DNA of 64,000 bases from Cranoglanis bouderius (GCA_023630585.1 CM042568.1:45016-109015); one strand, 5' to 3'. Positions 47,549 through 59,963 are shown, numbered from the stretch's first letter. Made by a program: numbers and translations. Notes: generated from the letters alone by a model not told the origin.

Positions 47549-48944
47549 ATTGTGTAACAGTGCTGAGACAGCAGAGTATTAATTATTGCTGATATTTCTG
47601 TTGTAATCTTGGAATGATGGAGGGAAAGAGATCAGACTCACCAGAACCCAGCTGTGTGTCCATGAAGAGTGACGCATCAATGGATCCTCCAGATAACTTC
47701 AGAGACAGAGGCAGTTCTCCTGATCTGAGGTCAGTATAGTGAGGTGTTTTACAGCAGTTTTCCACCTGATCAAACTCACTGGTCTCATTATGAAGCCCTT
47801 CATGAGCTTTATCAGGTGTTGAAGCAGTAAAACACTAAACTGTGCAGTGCTGCAGCTCTCGGACTGGCAGTGAGGAAAACTGCTTTAAGAGTTCAGTTCA
47901 GCCTGCAGTCTCTGAGCTGAAGGGTCTGTGGTGCTACACAACAACATTTACACCTGGGACATTAATGACTATACAACTATTTTATTCATTCATTCATTCA
48001 AACATTTGTTTCTAAACATGTTAGTGTCAGTGAGGAAATTCTGAACTCAGTGTATTGTGTTAAGGGGATAGTGTTAAATATCTGTCTCTGTATTTATTAG
48101 TGTGTGTTGTGCAGCTATGAAAACATATAGTCCATGTTACATCATGTGTTTTGTTTGTTCACAGACCACAAAAGAAGAAATCAAACATCAGCAGAAATCA
48201 GTTGGACTCCATATTCAAGGTGTGTGTCTTTTTAATGTGTGTAACTTGTGTGTGAGCAGGTTGCAGGTTTTTTAAGATAATGACAATTTACAGACAATTT
48301 ATGGATGTGCAGCTGCATTATGGGTAATCAGACAGAATTTCAGTTGTAACTTTGGTAATAGAAAAAGACTTTTCTTCTTTTGATAAAATAAAAGCATCTC
48401 TCACTGTGTAACGTTCTAATATTTAGATCTGTTCCTGTGTGTTTCTAACCAGGAGCTGGAACACAAAGTCATCACTCTGATAAAGAATAAGCTGAAGAGG
48501 TTTAGGAAGCTCCTGAGTCCAGATTACCCAGCATGCATTGAGAGGGAGGTGGAGGATGAGGAGGATCTGCACAGTGTCAGAGAGGGAGCGCTGAAGATCA
48601 CACTGAACGTCCTGAAGAACATGAAGCACACAGATCTCGCCAACACACTGCAGAACAGTAAGAGCTCTGAGTCATGGCTTTATTCCATCAGGTTCACTTT
48701 AGAGAGAGGAAATAGTTTTAGATATGAACACTTTTAGTTTGAAGTTTGAGTTTAGTATCATGTACATCTGGTGCTTTTCTGTTCTGTTCGTGGTCCAGCT
48801 TGTGGTTCCTCTGTACAATGATCCTGTTCCTTCAATAATATTTAGTACATGAATCAGGAATGAACAGCAGCATTTGAAAGAACTTTACATTTTATATTGT
48901 GCTCAGTGATTTTACATTAAAACTGTTATTACTTTGTTTATTAG

Positions 48945-50724
48945 AGTCTGTGGCCTCTGTGTATCAGTCAAAGCTGAAATCCAACCTGAGAGAGAAGTTT
49001 AAAAGAATTAATGAAGGAATCTCACAGCATGGAAGCTCAGCACTTCTGAATGAGATCTACACAGATCTGTACATCACAGAGGGAGGAAGTGGAGACATCA
49101 ATAATGAACATGAGGTGAGACAGATTGAGACAGCGTCCAGGAGACCAGCAACACAGGAGACACCCATCAAATGTAATGAGCTCTTTAAAGACAAGTCCAT
49201 CAGAAGTGTGCTGACTAAAGGAGTTGCTGGAATTGGAAAAACAGTCTCTGTGCAGAAGTTCATTCTGGACTGGGCTGAAGGAAAAGCAAATCAGGACGTC
49301 ACCTTCATGTTTCCACTTCCCTTTAGAGAGCTGAATCTGATGAAGCAGGAAAATCTCAGTCTGATGGATCTTCTTCATCATGTTTTCCCAGAAATTAGAA
49401 AACTAGAATTAATAGACTGTGACTCCTACAAAGTGGTGTTGATCTTTGATGGTCTGGACGAGTGTCGACTTCCTCTAAATTTCCAGAAGAATGAGAGATT
49501 GTGTGATGTGACAGAGTCAGCCTCAGTGGATGTGCTGCTGACAAACCTCATCAAGGGGAATCTGCTTCCCTCTGCTCTCCTCTGGATAACCTCTCGACCA
49601 GCAGCAGCCAATCAGATCCCTCCTGAGTGTGTAGACCAGGTAACAGAGGTACGAGGGTTCAGTGATCCTCAGAAAGAGGAGTACTTCAGGAAGAGGTTTG
49701 GTGATCAGAGCCTGGCCAATAATATCATCACACACATGAAGTCTTCAAGAAGCCTCTACATCATGTGCCACATCCCAGTCTTCTGCTGGATCTCAGCCAC
49801 TGTTCTAGAGAGAATGTTGGGTGAAGGAAAGCATAGAGAGATCCCCAAGACTCTGACTCAAATGTTCACACACTTCCTGATCTTTCAGATCAAACACAAG
49901 GACCAAAAGTACCATCAGAAATGTGACCCTGATTCTAAGCAGACCAGAGAGAGTATCCTGGCACTGGGAAAACTGGCTTTCCAACAGCTGGAGAAAGGAA
50001 ACCTGATCTTCTATGAGGAAGACCTGAGAGAGTGTGGCATTGATGTGAGAGAAGTGTCAGTGTACTCAGGAGTGTGTACCCAAATCTTCAAAGAGGAGTC
50101 TGGGCTTCACCTGGGGAAGGTGTTCAGCTTTGTACATCTGAGTGTTCAGGAGTTTCTGGCTGCTTTATACACATTTCTCTGCTTTATTTTTAGAAAGACA
50201 AATGTGTTAGTGGAGCAAAGCACTGGACTTTTTAATTTCTTCAGAAATCCAACCATGTCTGATGTCCTCAGGAGTGCAGTGGACAAGGCCTTACAGAGTG
50301 AGAATGGACACCTGGACCTGTTCCTTCGCTTCCTTCTGGGTCTCTCACTGGAGTCCAATCAGAGTCTCTTATGAGACCTACTGCCCCAGACAGGAAGCAG
50401 CTCTCACAGCAAACAGGAAACAGTCGAGTACATCAAGGAGAAGATCAGGGAGAATCCATCTCCAGAGAAATCCATCAATCTGTTCCACTGTCTGAATGAA
50501 CTGAATGATCATTCTCTAGAGCAGGAAGTACAAATTTACCTGAACAGAGGAGATTACAGTCGTCTCAGTGGAACCAGACTCTCTCATGCTCAGTGGTCAG
50601 CTCTGGTGTTTGTGTTACTGAACTCAGAACAGGAGCTGGATGAGTTTGATTTGAGGAAATATGACCCATCAGAGGAATGTCTTCTGAAGCTGCTGCCAGT
50701 GGTCAAAGCCTCCAGAAAAGCTGC
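48945..50724 (+). pseudogene. NLR exon with FISNA and NACHT domains
   Basis: 1,780 nt. It starts after ttag at 48941-48944 and ends before the GTGAGT donor at 50725. The FISNA region begins with SVYQSKLKSNLREKFKRI and runs into GVAGIGKTVSVQKF (Walker A) and LIFDGLDECR (Walker B), followed by the winged-helix and helical parts. Codons after the TGA (50372-50374) still encode recognisable NLR sequence (ETVEYIKEKIRENPSPEKSI and onward), so only about the last 120 residues of the exon, plus the LRRs, are lost. Confidence 0.82.
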
Positions 50725-51770
50725 GTGAGTATTTTTATTTATAAATGTATTACTGCATGGTTTGTTATTTTAATGTAAGACTGAACTGCACTGTTTGGAT
50801 TAATGCTTGTTAATAGTTACTCTAATCATCTTTAAACAAACCTCTGGTACTGTTCCAGAAGATTGTTGGACTTTTTACACTAACATGTATGTATACATGT
50901 TACATACACTATACATGTATGACATGTATGTAACATGTCTGCACTGAGGGCTGGGCCATATGGACACAATCTTATATCACCATTTATTACCTTTTCTCTA
51001 AAATTGATGGAAAATCTTTCTGATCATTTTGTGAACTAAACACCAGTGAAAGGAACTTTTTCTTTTCTCCTTTTATTTGAAAGTGACATTGAACAGAAGT
51101 TCACCAATGAGAAGAAGAAACACTGTCAACACAACACTGTCAAAATAGGAACAATATGAGATAGAGAGGATATAGGAAAATATCTATCAATTGACATTCT
51201 TCATCATTCTATTTTCTGGTCCTATGATATGTATCACCATATCACACAGCCCTATCTGCACTGAGGGACACATGTGAGAGAGAATAAGGACACTTTCACA
51301 CCTACCTTGTTTGGTTTGGACCGATCAAACTTTCTCTTTAGATTGGATCTGTTTGGACGTATGTGAACACTCCACCTGTACTCGGGTCCACACCAAACAC
51401 CTGAACCAGTGTGTGTGTAACATCAGAGGTCTCCAGGTGACAGATTTGTAACTGTACAAGCACAGAGAACAACACACACCAACTGTTTTACCGTCTCTGT
51501 GGAATTCAACATATAACTGACTGTAAAGTACCACTAGTATTGGCATGTTATTAACTGGTAGTGTAGAGTTGTATAATTCTTTATTTTCTGTAATAAAATG
51601 CACTATATCTGCAGTGTTGGTTGTAGAAACTTGAAGACAGATCAGAGTGTAGTGTGTGTAGCTGCTCGCTCAGAGGAAGAAGATAAATCATGTCAGAACC
51701 TTTTCTACCTTTATTGTGAAATTTTAACCTTTTAATTAAAGTGAAAAATAAGAAGAATCATTTTAAGGGG
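50725..51770. other. NLR intron, first part, no gene
   Basis: AT-rich intronic sequence with short TACATGTAT repeats at 50,885-50,935. A segment near 51,540-51,650 recurs at about 54,112-54,240, so part of the intron is duplicated around the transposon insertions. Confidence 0.6.
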
Positions 51771-52640
51771 AAAAAATAAAAAATAAAAATGTACAATAAC
51801 CTGGTTGTATAAGTGAACACACCCCTAAACTAATACTGAGTTGAAGCAGCTTTAGATTTTATCACAGCATTCAGTCTTTTTGAGTAAGAGTCCATCAGTT
51901 TGGAGCATCTTCACTTAGCAATATTTTACCGTTCTTCCTTACAAAAGCATTCTAACTCTGTCAGATTGGCTGGACATCTCCTGTACACAGCCCTCTTCAG
52001 GTCACCACACTGATCTCTGATTGGATTTAGGTCTGGACTCTGGCTGGGCCGGTCCAAAACCTTGATCTTGTTTTGGTGAAGCCATTCCTTTGTTGATCGT
52101 TGATCGTGTTTAAGGTTTTGCGCCAAAAGTTCCAGCTGAAGAAAAACAGCCCCAAAGTATGATGCTGCCACAACCATGCTTCACTGTGGGGATGGTGTTC
52201 TTTTGGTGATGTGCTGTGGGGTTTTTTGCCAAACATATCTTTTGGTATTATGGCCAAAACGTCAATGTTGGTCTCATCAGACCATAACACATTTTATTCC
52301 GCATGGTTTGGATGTATTTATTTATTTACTTTATGGTTAAAAAAGGCTTCTGTCTTGCCCCCCTACCCCATATCCCAGAGATATGAAGAATTCGGGAGAT
52401 TGTTGTCACATGTAGGGAGCAACGAGTACTCTCCAGAAATGGCTGCAATTCTTTTAATGTTGCTGTCGGCTCCTCTCAGCCTCCCTGACCAGTTTTCTCC
52501 TGATCTTCTCATCAGTTTTAGAGGGACGTCCTGTTCTCAGTAGTGTCACTGTCCGGCCATATTTTCTCCACTTGTTGATTATTGTCTTTACAGTGTTCCA
52601 TGGTATATCCAGTGCCTTGGAGATTTTACTGTAACCCTCT
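51770..52640 (-). mobile_element. Degenerate Tc1-like DNA transposon
   Basis: Minus-strand transposase remnants in several frames: LWSDETNIDV, then GAVFLQLELLA, STKEWLHQNKIKVLD, SQSPDLNPI and NLTELECFCKEE, which are DDE-transposase segments of the Tc1 type. The upstream part (52,330-52,640) is the decayed N-terminal region. It has frameshifts and cannot be active. Confidence 0.75.
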
Positions 52641-53409
52641 CCTATTTTTCAACAGTGAGATCCCATACCTGCTCTGTAAGCAGGTACTGAGAGGAACCGC
52701 TCTCGTTGTCATGCTGACATGGAGCTGTCGTCGACGGCCCTGGCACCGCCTCTCCCGCCAAGGCTGCGCACATCCCACACCGCTTCTCCCTAATGCAGGA
52801 CCCATCCACAAACATTTCTCTCGCTAATAAATGAAACCGCGGCCAATTCGTTCCCAAAATTAGTGGATAGGTGACACGGGGACTAACCGCCGCCTCCACT
52901 ATATTTTTTTTCCCTCGAAATTTGATGACAATGGGCACTAATGGGTACTCGTGAATATCCCCATGCACACACTTCACCTTCACCAAACATGCATTTTCCA
53001 ATGCCTCGCCTTGAACCAAGCCTTGGTGAATGGAGGTTTGATTGCATCCTGAATCCACCAAGGCTTGGTATATACCCCCTTGGACACTCACCGGTATGCG
53101 GTACGTCCCTGCTCGATCGGGGGCAGCCTGCGGCGCGTCGGGGAGCCGGACCATTGCTCCCACATCCATGACGGGGCACTGGTCCTGGAAATGCCCCGGA
53201 TCCCCGCAACGCCAGCATGCCGACCCAGGCATTCCTCCTGCACCGGCAGCTTTGGTTTCCCCCACCTGAGGAGCGGAAGAGACAGAAACAGGGAGGGCAG
53301 AGGGAGTGGGAAGGAGGGGGGGAAGGGACGGGAGTGTGGCATGGGTCGGGATGGACCCAGCCCGCGTCTCCGGGGGGTAGGGACAGGGAAAGGATGGGGA
53401 GAGACATGA

Positions 53410-53440
<31 letters not shown>

Positions 53441-53870
53441 GAAGAAGGGTGGGGCTCGCTTGCCCCTGGATACGCCGCCAGGTGATCCTCTGCCAGCTGA
53501 ACCGTCTCATCCAGCGACGCAGGACGATGGCACTGGACCCATTCCGCCGTCCCGGCGGGAAGCCGGGTAATGAATTAATCCAGCACCACTAGATCGATCA
53601 CTTCCTCTGCGTCGCGCTCCTCAGCCAACAACCACCTCCAGGTGTCCTGTAGCTTCTGGGCGAAGGCGAACGGCCTGCTGAGCTCCACGAAGGCCAGGGC
53701 TCTGAAGCGCTGCTGGTGCTCTTCGTGGGTCCGCCCGACCCGCTGCAGGATCGCCCGCTGCAGGATCGCCCGCTTCAGGTCCGGGTATTCCAGCATGCTC
53801 ACAATGGGCAGCTGCTGGCTCTGCCCTCCATTCACAAACCAGTGCTCGACCACGCCCCCGCCTCCACAGT
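52640..53870 (-). mobile_element. Ty3-type LTR retrotransposon fragment (gag to protease)
   Basis: On the minus strand 53,853-53,575 encodes a gag capsid-like stretch, and 53,265-52,642 encodes a zinc knuckle (CWRCGDPGHFQDQC, CX2CX4HX4C) and an aspartic protease active site (ALVDSGCNQT). Between them the frame is disturbed and a (GA)n tract is present at 53,411-53,440. No reverse transcriptase or LTR is seen. Confidence 0.75.
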
Positions 53871-54484
53871 CTACTATAAAACCTCTAACACTTCTCTCTC
53901 TCTTTCTCTCTCTCTATCTCTTTATTTTCCAAACAGGAGACTGTGTGTGTATGTGTGTGTGTGTATGTGTTTCCACATGTAGTTGATGTTTTGCTGTCTC
54001 ACTGTGGTCACATTTCTGTCATTCTTGTACACTGCCCCTATTCCCTTGTTGTATGATTTTTCATCACAAAAAAATCCAAAACAATCCTCTTTAAAACATT
54101 TATTGCTTGTTATTAACTAGTAGTGTAGAGTTGTATAATTCTTTATTTTCTGTAATAAAATGCACTATATCTGCAATGTTGTTTGTAGAAACTTGACAAT
54201 ACAGAAGACAGATCAGAGTGTAGTGTGTGTGTAGCTGCTCACTCTCACATGTGTGTGTGTGTAGATGAGCTAATGGTGTTATAATAAACTGTAGCTGAGA
54301 GATTGTGGAGTGCAGAAAGACGTGGCTGCTCCTGTAAATGTGCTGATGTGGCGTCCTGTCCTCTGATTTCTGTGTGTGAGAGAAACACACTCACATTTCT
54401 GTTACATCATCAACTTTAGCTGGATTATGGCTGTGTTTGTGTGTTTGAGATCAGTCTTCTGATATTTCATCATTTCTCTTCCAG
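53871..54484. other. NLR intron, last part, simple repeats
   Basis: (TC)n at 53,890-53,920 and (TG)n at 53,942-53,970, then intronic sequence that partly repeats 51,540-51,650. It ends in the TTCCAG acceptor before the LRR exon. Confidence 0.6.
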
Positions 54485-55145
54485 GCTGTGGAGGTGTAAT
54501 CTGACAGAGGAAAGCTGTAGAGTTCTGTCCTCAGTTCTCAGCTCAAACTCCTCCAGACTGAGAGAACTGGACCTGAGGAACAATAACCTGCAGGATTCAG
54601 GAGTGAAGCTGCTCTCTGCTGGACTGGAGAATCCACACTGTACACTGGAGATACTGAAGTACACACACACACACACACACACACTAGAGTATTAATAAAC
54701 ACGGCTACATCCAGTGTTGATCTGTGGTGATTGTAATTGTAGTGATGTGATATATTGTCATTGTTGTGTGTGTGAGATGGAGAGTAAATGTTCTGTATAT
54801 AAAGATTTTGTGTAGTTGATGTTTTCAGAGCTAAAACTGAGTGTGTTCAGTGTGAGAAGGTTTTCTTTCTTGCAGGATGAGTTTCTGCAGGATTACAGAT
54901 GAAGGTTGTGCTGCTCTGGCTTCAGCTCTGAGGTCAAACTCCTCATCACACCTGAGAGAACTGGATCTGAACTTTAATAATCCAGGAGAATCAGGAGTGA
55001 AGCTGCTCTCTGATCTACTGAAGGATCCACACTGTAAACTGGAGACACTACAGTGAGTTACTGACTTACTGTCTCTTTACTCTACTGTATCATACTGAAT
55101 AATGTGTGTTTACACTGATGCTCTTCTCTGTCTTACAGGATTTAG

Positions 55146-55650
55146 TATAATGAACTCACCAGGACTGGTGTATGACAGGAGTCTCACCTCAAACCTCTTC
55201 TCCAGGATAAAGCAGTTTAGGTGAAGCGTTAGAACCCGTCCCACATTTCCAGCAGTTTGGGAGCATTCATATTCAGATGTGGAAGTTCCATAACAAGAAC
55301 CGTGACTGATCACATCCTTTTATCCACTCAGCTACAAGTTACTTCAGGCTTTAATAACATCTTTTACAATCCAAAGTCAAATCCTTCAGCTTCTACACAC
55401 AACACAGAGATATCATCACATCATCACACTGATTACACAAATACACATCCATGTGTTGGAGCTGTTTACACATTATTTTTACCTCCACATTTTTATCTAA
55501 CATTTCTTTATCCACAGATGATTGAGTCACAGTTGTGATACTGATTTAGTTTTTTTCTTTAAAAATTATTTTGAACTTCTGTTCTTTGTTTGCTAATCTG
55601 TGTTTAATGGTAACCATGGTAACAGTGTTGTTGCTTCATTTGTTGTTATA
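55146..55650. other. Probable NLR 3' UTR and spacer
   Basis: Follows the terminal TAG. AT-rich, with no coding signal that I can support. Confidence 0.4.
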
Positions 55651-55654
55651 ATTG

Positions 55655-56700
55655 TTACGCCACAGGAAGAGGGCTGGACACAGTTGCGGTCAAAAGTTCG
55701 TCACTTTATTCGGCAAACATGTGAAGAGGGACACAGGGCAACAGCAATATTTTAGGAAGGCTTCGTGACTTCGTAAGGTGCAGTAACTAAGATTATACAG
55801 TTTCTCAAATAGCTAGAACTAGCAGTAGTAAACACACAGTATGGAGCTGCAACGACTAGCAGTAGTAAATACACAGTATGATATTACAAGAACTAACAAT
55901 GGAAAACATACATCATGATGTTACAAGAACTAATAGTTGAAAACTCAAAGCATGATACTTCATGAACTAGCAGTAGAGAAACACACAGCATGACACTACG
56001 ATACCGGTAGCTAACATACAGTATGCAACTGCGATGTGCTGGCTGTAACAAAATCAGAATATCAAGTGTATGTAATTATCACAGAAAAGTTATTCCTTAG
56101 TAGAGGACTTAAACGAAATCGTAAACCAAAATACTTCGCTTGCAAAACACACGGTTTGGAACTACAATGACTAGCAGTTGTAAACACACAGTATGCTACT
56201 ACAATAACTAGCAGTGGCAAACATACAGTATGTAACTACAAAGTGCTAGCTGTCGCAAACACTCAGGATAACAAGTGTACGTTAAATTATCACAGAAAGG
56301 TTATTCATTAGTAGAGGGCTTAGATGAAATCGTAATCCAAAATACTTCGCTTGCAGTCAAATGCCAAGGAAATCAGTCCAGGGTTAATCGCTCGGTAATG
56401 TGAGATTCGGGGAGAACAAACAATACTTCACACCCAACCTGGAAAACAAAAGTCCTTAAATAATGTGCAGTGAGAGTGGAAACAGGTGTGCGGGATTAAA
56501 ATGATGGTGATTGTGAACGTGGTAGTGTGTGGGTGCTCTGGGTGTTGTAGTCTCTAGCGGCCATACTTGTAGGCCGCCGAGCTTGCTGGGAAGTGTAGTG
56601 TGGGGTGTGTGCAAGAGAGTCGGTGGCGGCCATGTCCTTGAGCCGCTGAGAGTTCTGGGAACTGGAGTCGCGCTTTTTCCACGACCTAACAATAATGATA
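55655..56700. repeat. Unclassified repeat with internal minisatellite
   Basis: About 12 diverged copies of a 35-40 bp unit built on ACTAGCAGTAGTAAACACAC and CAGTATG lie at 55,805-56,040 and 56,155-56,250. A longer block (TATCACAGAAA...CTTCGCTTGCA) occurs at about 56,077-56,145 and again at 56,297-56,356. This looks like a decayed non-autonomous element with internal duplications. I recognise no coding region. Confidence 0.6.
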
Positions 56701-56789
56701 AATTAATCTCACTTCTATCTGCTAACCGGTTCCTTGGGTCCAGACCAACAGGGTTCTTCTCCCAAACTTGGCCAGTTATTGCTGAACAA

Positions 56790-57650
56790 TAACTACAGTG
56801 GGGGAAAAAAGTATTTGATCCCCTGCTGATTTTGTACGTTTGCCCACTGACAAAGAAATGATCAGTCTATAATTTTAATGGTAGGTGTATTTTAACAGTG
56901 AGAGACAGAATAACAACAAAAAAATCCAGAAAAATACATTTCAAAAAGTTATAAATTGATTTGCATTTTAATGAGGGAAATAAGTATTTGACCCCTTCGA
57001 ATTAGTACTTGGTGGCAAAACCCTTGTTGGCAATCACAGGTCAGATGTTTCTTGTAGTTGGCCACCAGGTTTGCACACATCTCAGGAGGGAATTTGTCCC
57101 ACTCCTCTTTTCAGATCCTCTCCAAGTCATTAAGGTCATTTTCAATGTCCTGGCTGAGGGAAGGAGGTTCTCACCCAAGATTTGACGGTACATGGCCCCG
57201 TCCATCGTCCCTTTGATGCGGTGCAGTTGTCCTGTCCCCTTAGCAGAAAAACACCCCCAAAGCATAATGTTCCCACCTCCATGTTTGACGGTGGGGATGG
57301 TGTTATGACTTGGTGTCATAGGCAGCATTCCTCCTCCTCCAAACACGGCGAGTTGAGTTGATGCCAAAGAGATCTGACCACACCTGACCACAACACTTTC
57401 ACCGAGTTCTCCTCTGAATCATTCAGGCAAACTTCAGACGGGCCTGTACATGTGCTTTCTTGAGTAGGGGGACCTTGCGGGCACTGCAGGATTTCAGTCC
57501 TTTACAGCGTAGTGTGTTACCACTTGTTTTCTTGGTGACTATGGTCCCAGCTGCCTTGAGATCATTAACAAGATCCTCCCGTGTAGTTCTGGGCTGATTC
57601 CTCACCATTCTCATGATCATTGCGTGTCTGGTTGTCCCTTCGGCCATGGA
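56790..57650 (-). mobile_element. Second Tc1-like transposon, degenerate
   Basis: The left end begins with a terminal-repeat-like ACAGTGGGGG...TATTTGATCCCC segment. Minus-strand fragments 57,391-57,041 (HGGGNIMLWGCFSAKG, MYRQILGENLLPSA) and 57,647-57,423 (MRMVRNQPRTTREDLVNDL, KVPLLKKAHVQARLKF) belong to a Tc1-like transposase. The order is correct but frames are broken and part of the DDE region is missing. The other end is replaced by a CTTGG minisatellite. Confidence 0.78.
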
Positions 57651-57805
57651 CGAGAACTTGGCTTGGAACTTGGCTTGGAGCTTGGCTTGGAGCTTGGAGC
57701 TGTGCTTGACCTGGTGCTTGACCTGGTGCTTGGCGTGGTGCTTGGCTTGGTGCTTGATTTGAAGCTTGACTTGGTGCCTAGCTTGGAGCTTGGACTGGAA
57801 CCACG
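57650..57805. repeat. CTTGG-rich minisatellite
   Basis: Tandem copies of CTTGGCTTGGAG, CTTGACCTGGTG and similar 12-18 bp units. Translations on both strands are repetitive artefacts. Confidence 0.85.
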
Positions 57806-57844
57806 ACTGGAATCAGACTTGAAAATTGTAGGGGCCAGGGTTAT

Positions 57845-58055
57845 TAAATTCAATTCCATTTATTTATACATATATCACTTTTTACAATGGACATTGTCAC
57901 AAAGCAGCTTTACGGAAATCTAGATATAAAATTGACGGTTATAATCCCTAATGAGCAGCCAGAGGCAACAGTAGGAAGGAAAAACTCAGATATGAGGAAG
58001 AAACCTTAAGAGGAACCGGACTCAAAAGGGAACCCATCCTCATCTGGGTGACACC
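57845..58055 (-). repeat. Dispersed fish repeat, inverted partner A
   Basis: Homologous, in opposite orientation, to 58,905-59,140. Shared landmarks include CAAAGCAGCTTTAC, TAATGAGCAGCCAGAGG and GGGAACCCATCCTCATCTGG. Confidence 0.75.
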
Positions 58056-58485
58056 AAATAGAGCAATTATAAATTGTTTCTCTTCTATAACTGCATACAA
58101 TAGAGTCAACTATTGTGTTAAAGTTAAAACTGTAATGAAAGTTCCTTTTAACACTATTAAGTCTATTGTATGAAACTAAAGTTATCAACTGTTCAGACTT
58201 GAGTGTAAAATGTTCTTAGCAATTGCTTATCCAAGAAAAAAAAAAAAAACATCAGCAGCCATCTTTAGGGTGTCTGTGTGGTAGACAGGTAGGTAGACTG
58301 CGGGGCGGGCCATCCTCAACAACAAGTGATTTTCAGGTGATGGGGGCTCCGGGCACAAGTGGGATGGATGGATCAGGCAGGTCCGGAGAGCAGAAGGTGT
58401 CAGCATCACTAATATCTCATGTGTGAGATATGTGAGTAATGTGTAGCTCGAGCAAGAGGTAGAGAGAGATGGGGGAGTGGCATGT
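58056..58485. other. Spacer without supported genes
   Basis: AT-rich sequence, a poly(A) run near 58,236, and nothing with coding support. Confidence 0.5.
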
Positions 58486-58487
58486 AC

Positions 58488-58760
58488 AGTTCCCTCCACT
58501 AATATTGGCCCCCTCGGTAAATATGAGCAAGGAAGGCTGTGAAAAATTGTCTTTATTGTTTAACCTTTTGATCTTTTGTTTAAAAAAAATTCACAAAAAT
58601 ACTCATGGAAATCAAACAATTACAAACACAACACAGGTTTATCCAAAAAAAAAAAAAATCTTTGTTCAACAACCTTTTGCTGCACATCACAGCTATATTC
58701 CTTGGTCTAACACATTGTTATTGTAAGGAAATTTGGCCTGTGTGTCACCCAGGTGTACTA
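58488..58760. mobile_element. Tc1-like terminal-repeat remnant
   Basis: Begins ACAGTTCCCTCCACTAATATT, the look of a Tc1-like inverted-repeat end, followed by non-coding remnant with a poly(A) tract. No transposase is visible. Confidence 0.5.
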
Positions 58761-58904
58761 AAAAAAGGTAAAATATCAATGGGAATATACTTCAAATATA
58801 TTTTTCTCATATGAATTTTCCTGGTTACACAACTGCACTATTAGACCATGTAGCATTAGCACGTTTATAGAAGAGATTTATTTATTTATTTGTAATCGCA
58901 CTAT

Positions 58905-59140
58905 CCGGTGTCACCCAGATGAGGATGGGTTCCCTTTTGAGTCTAGTTCCTCTCAAGGTTTCTTCCTCATATCGTCTCAGGGAGTTTTTCCTCACCACCG
59001 TCACCTCTGGCTGCTCATTAGGGATAAATTCATACATTTAACATCTATATCCTGAATTTATATATTTCTGTAAAGCTGCTTTGGGACGATGTCCATTGAT
59101 AAAAGCTCTATACAAATAATACTGAATTGAATTGAATAGT
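58905..59140 (+). repeat. Dispersed fish repeat, inverted partner B
   Basis: Inverted counterpart of 57,845-58,055, about 850 bp away. It ends in ACTGAATTGAATTGAA. The pair could fold back or could be two independent insertions. Confidence 0.75.
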
Positions 59141-59770
59141 AGTAGTAATATTAGTTTTATTAGTATTATTATTATCAAAGAGACCTCAAAATATAATGTA
59201 TTGTCAAGCTATTGATAGATATCAGATTTTAGCCCTCACATCTAATATCACCACCAGCTACCACTGTTAAAATCTATATTCAAAAGTGTGCTGTGGTCGT
59301 AGGTGAAAAGCGCCAAGGATGTGGGTGCACAAGAAGTAAGTAAAATTAAGATAAAAAAAAACAAACAAACAACAAGTTACACAGTTTTAACAACGCAGTC
59401 TTGACAGCATCTTGGATCATCTTTGTATCAACCTTATACAAAATAAAAGTAAAATACTTATCACTTGTAAAGTGTGCCCACCTTAGTAGTGAGCGAAACA
59501 AATTTAGAAAACTTGTTTTTGTTCTGTGGTTATGCATTATTGTGTGTAGATTGGGGGGGATTTAACCCATTTTAAATTAAATATATAAAATTGAAGGGGT
59601 CTGAATACTTCCCAAACCAGTGTAAATGTACACGCTATATTGCGTTGATTGTATTCCATAGTGTACTTCTACTAGTACTACTACTACTACTACTACTACA
59701 ACAACAGACATTTTAACCACGTTTTGATCCTGATGGCCTTCCACATCCTCCTCTGTCCCCTCGCCTCGGT
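59141..59770. other. Intergenic region upstream of bcl10
   Basis: A short Tc1-like end (GGGGTCTGAATACTTCCCAAAC near 59,597) and a (CTA)n microsatellite at 59,670-59,700. No gene is supported. Confidence 0.5.
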
Positions 59771-59773
59771 GTG

Positions 59774-59800
59774 TGACGTCACTGCGCTCGATACGGAAGT
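59774..59800 (+). promoter_or_regulatory. bcl10 promoter elements: CRE and ETS site
   Basis: A perfect CRE palindrome TGACGTCA (59774-59781) and an ETS-type CGGAAGT (59794-59800) sit 165-190 bp upstream of the bcl10 ATG. No TATA box is evident, so this looks like a CRE/ETS housekeeping-type promoter. Confidence 0.5.
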
Positions 59801-59963
59801 GTGGAGTGAACTTCACTTTTCATCTTTTCTCGTGTTTTAATGAAGTTAAAGAACTGTAAGCGCTTCAGTCAGGAAGTTTCTTTCTCAGCTTAATGAGCCT
59901 TATTTATTGTGTTAAATTTACTATTAAAATTTCGAGCTAATAGTTTAGATCAGGTTGAGCAGA

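Larger units (their letters stand above)
47614..55145 (+). pseudogene. Fish NLR gene (FISNA-NACHT-LRR, NLRC3-like), broken by a stop
   Basis: A cytosolic pattern-recognition receptor of the large fish NLR family. Exons deduced from GT/AG sites with matching phase: 47614-47729 (N-terminal repeat, MMEGKRSDSPEPSC), 48165-48219, 48453-48657, 48945-50724 (FISNA and NACHT), 54485-54658 (LRR, 174 nt), 54876-55052 (LRR, 177 nt) and 55139-55145 (stop). One TGA at 50372-50374 interrupts the large exon in NQSLL; the frame continues open on both sides, so it is a single nonsense change. Walker A (GVAGIGKT) and Walker B (LIFDGLDE) are intact. No B30.2 exon is seen. It could instead be a polymorphic null allele. 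Confidence 0.8.

Noticed and set aside
53217..53570. Arg/Glu-rich frames over the (GA)n tract
   Set aside because: Generated by the simple repeat inside the decayed Ty3-like fragment.
57617..57923. Leu/Gly- or Ser/Pro-rich proteins over the CTTGG tract
   Set aside because: Repetitive translations of a minisatellite with no flanking gene structure.
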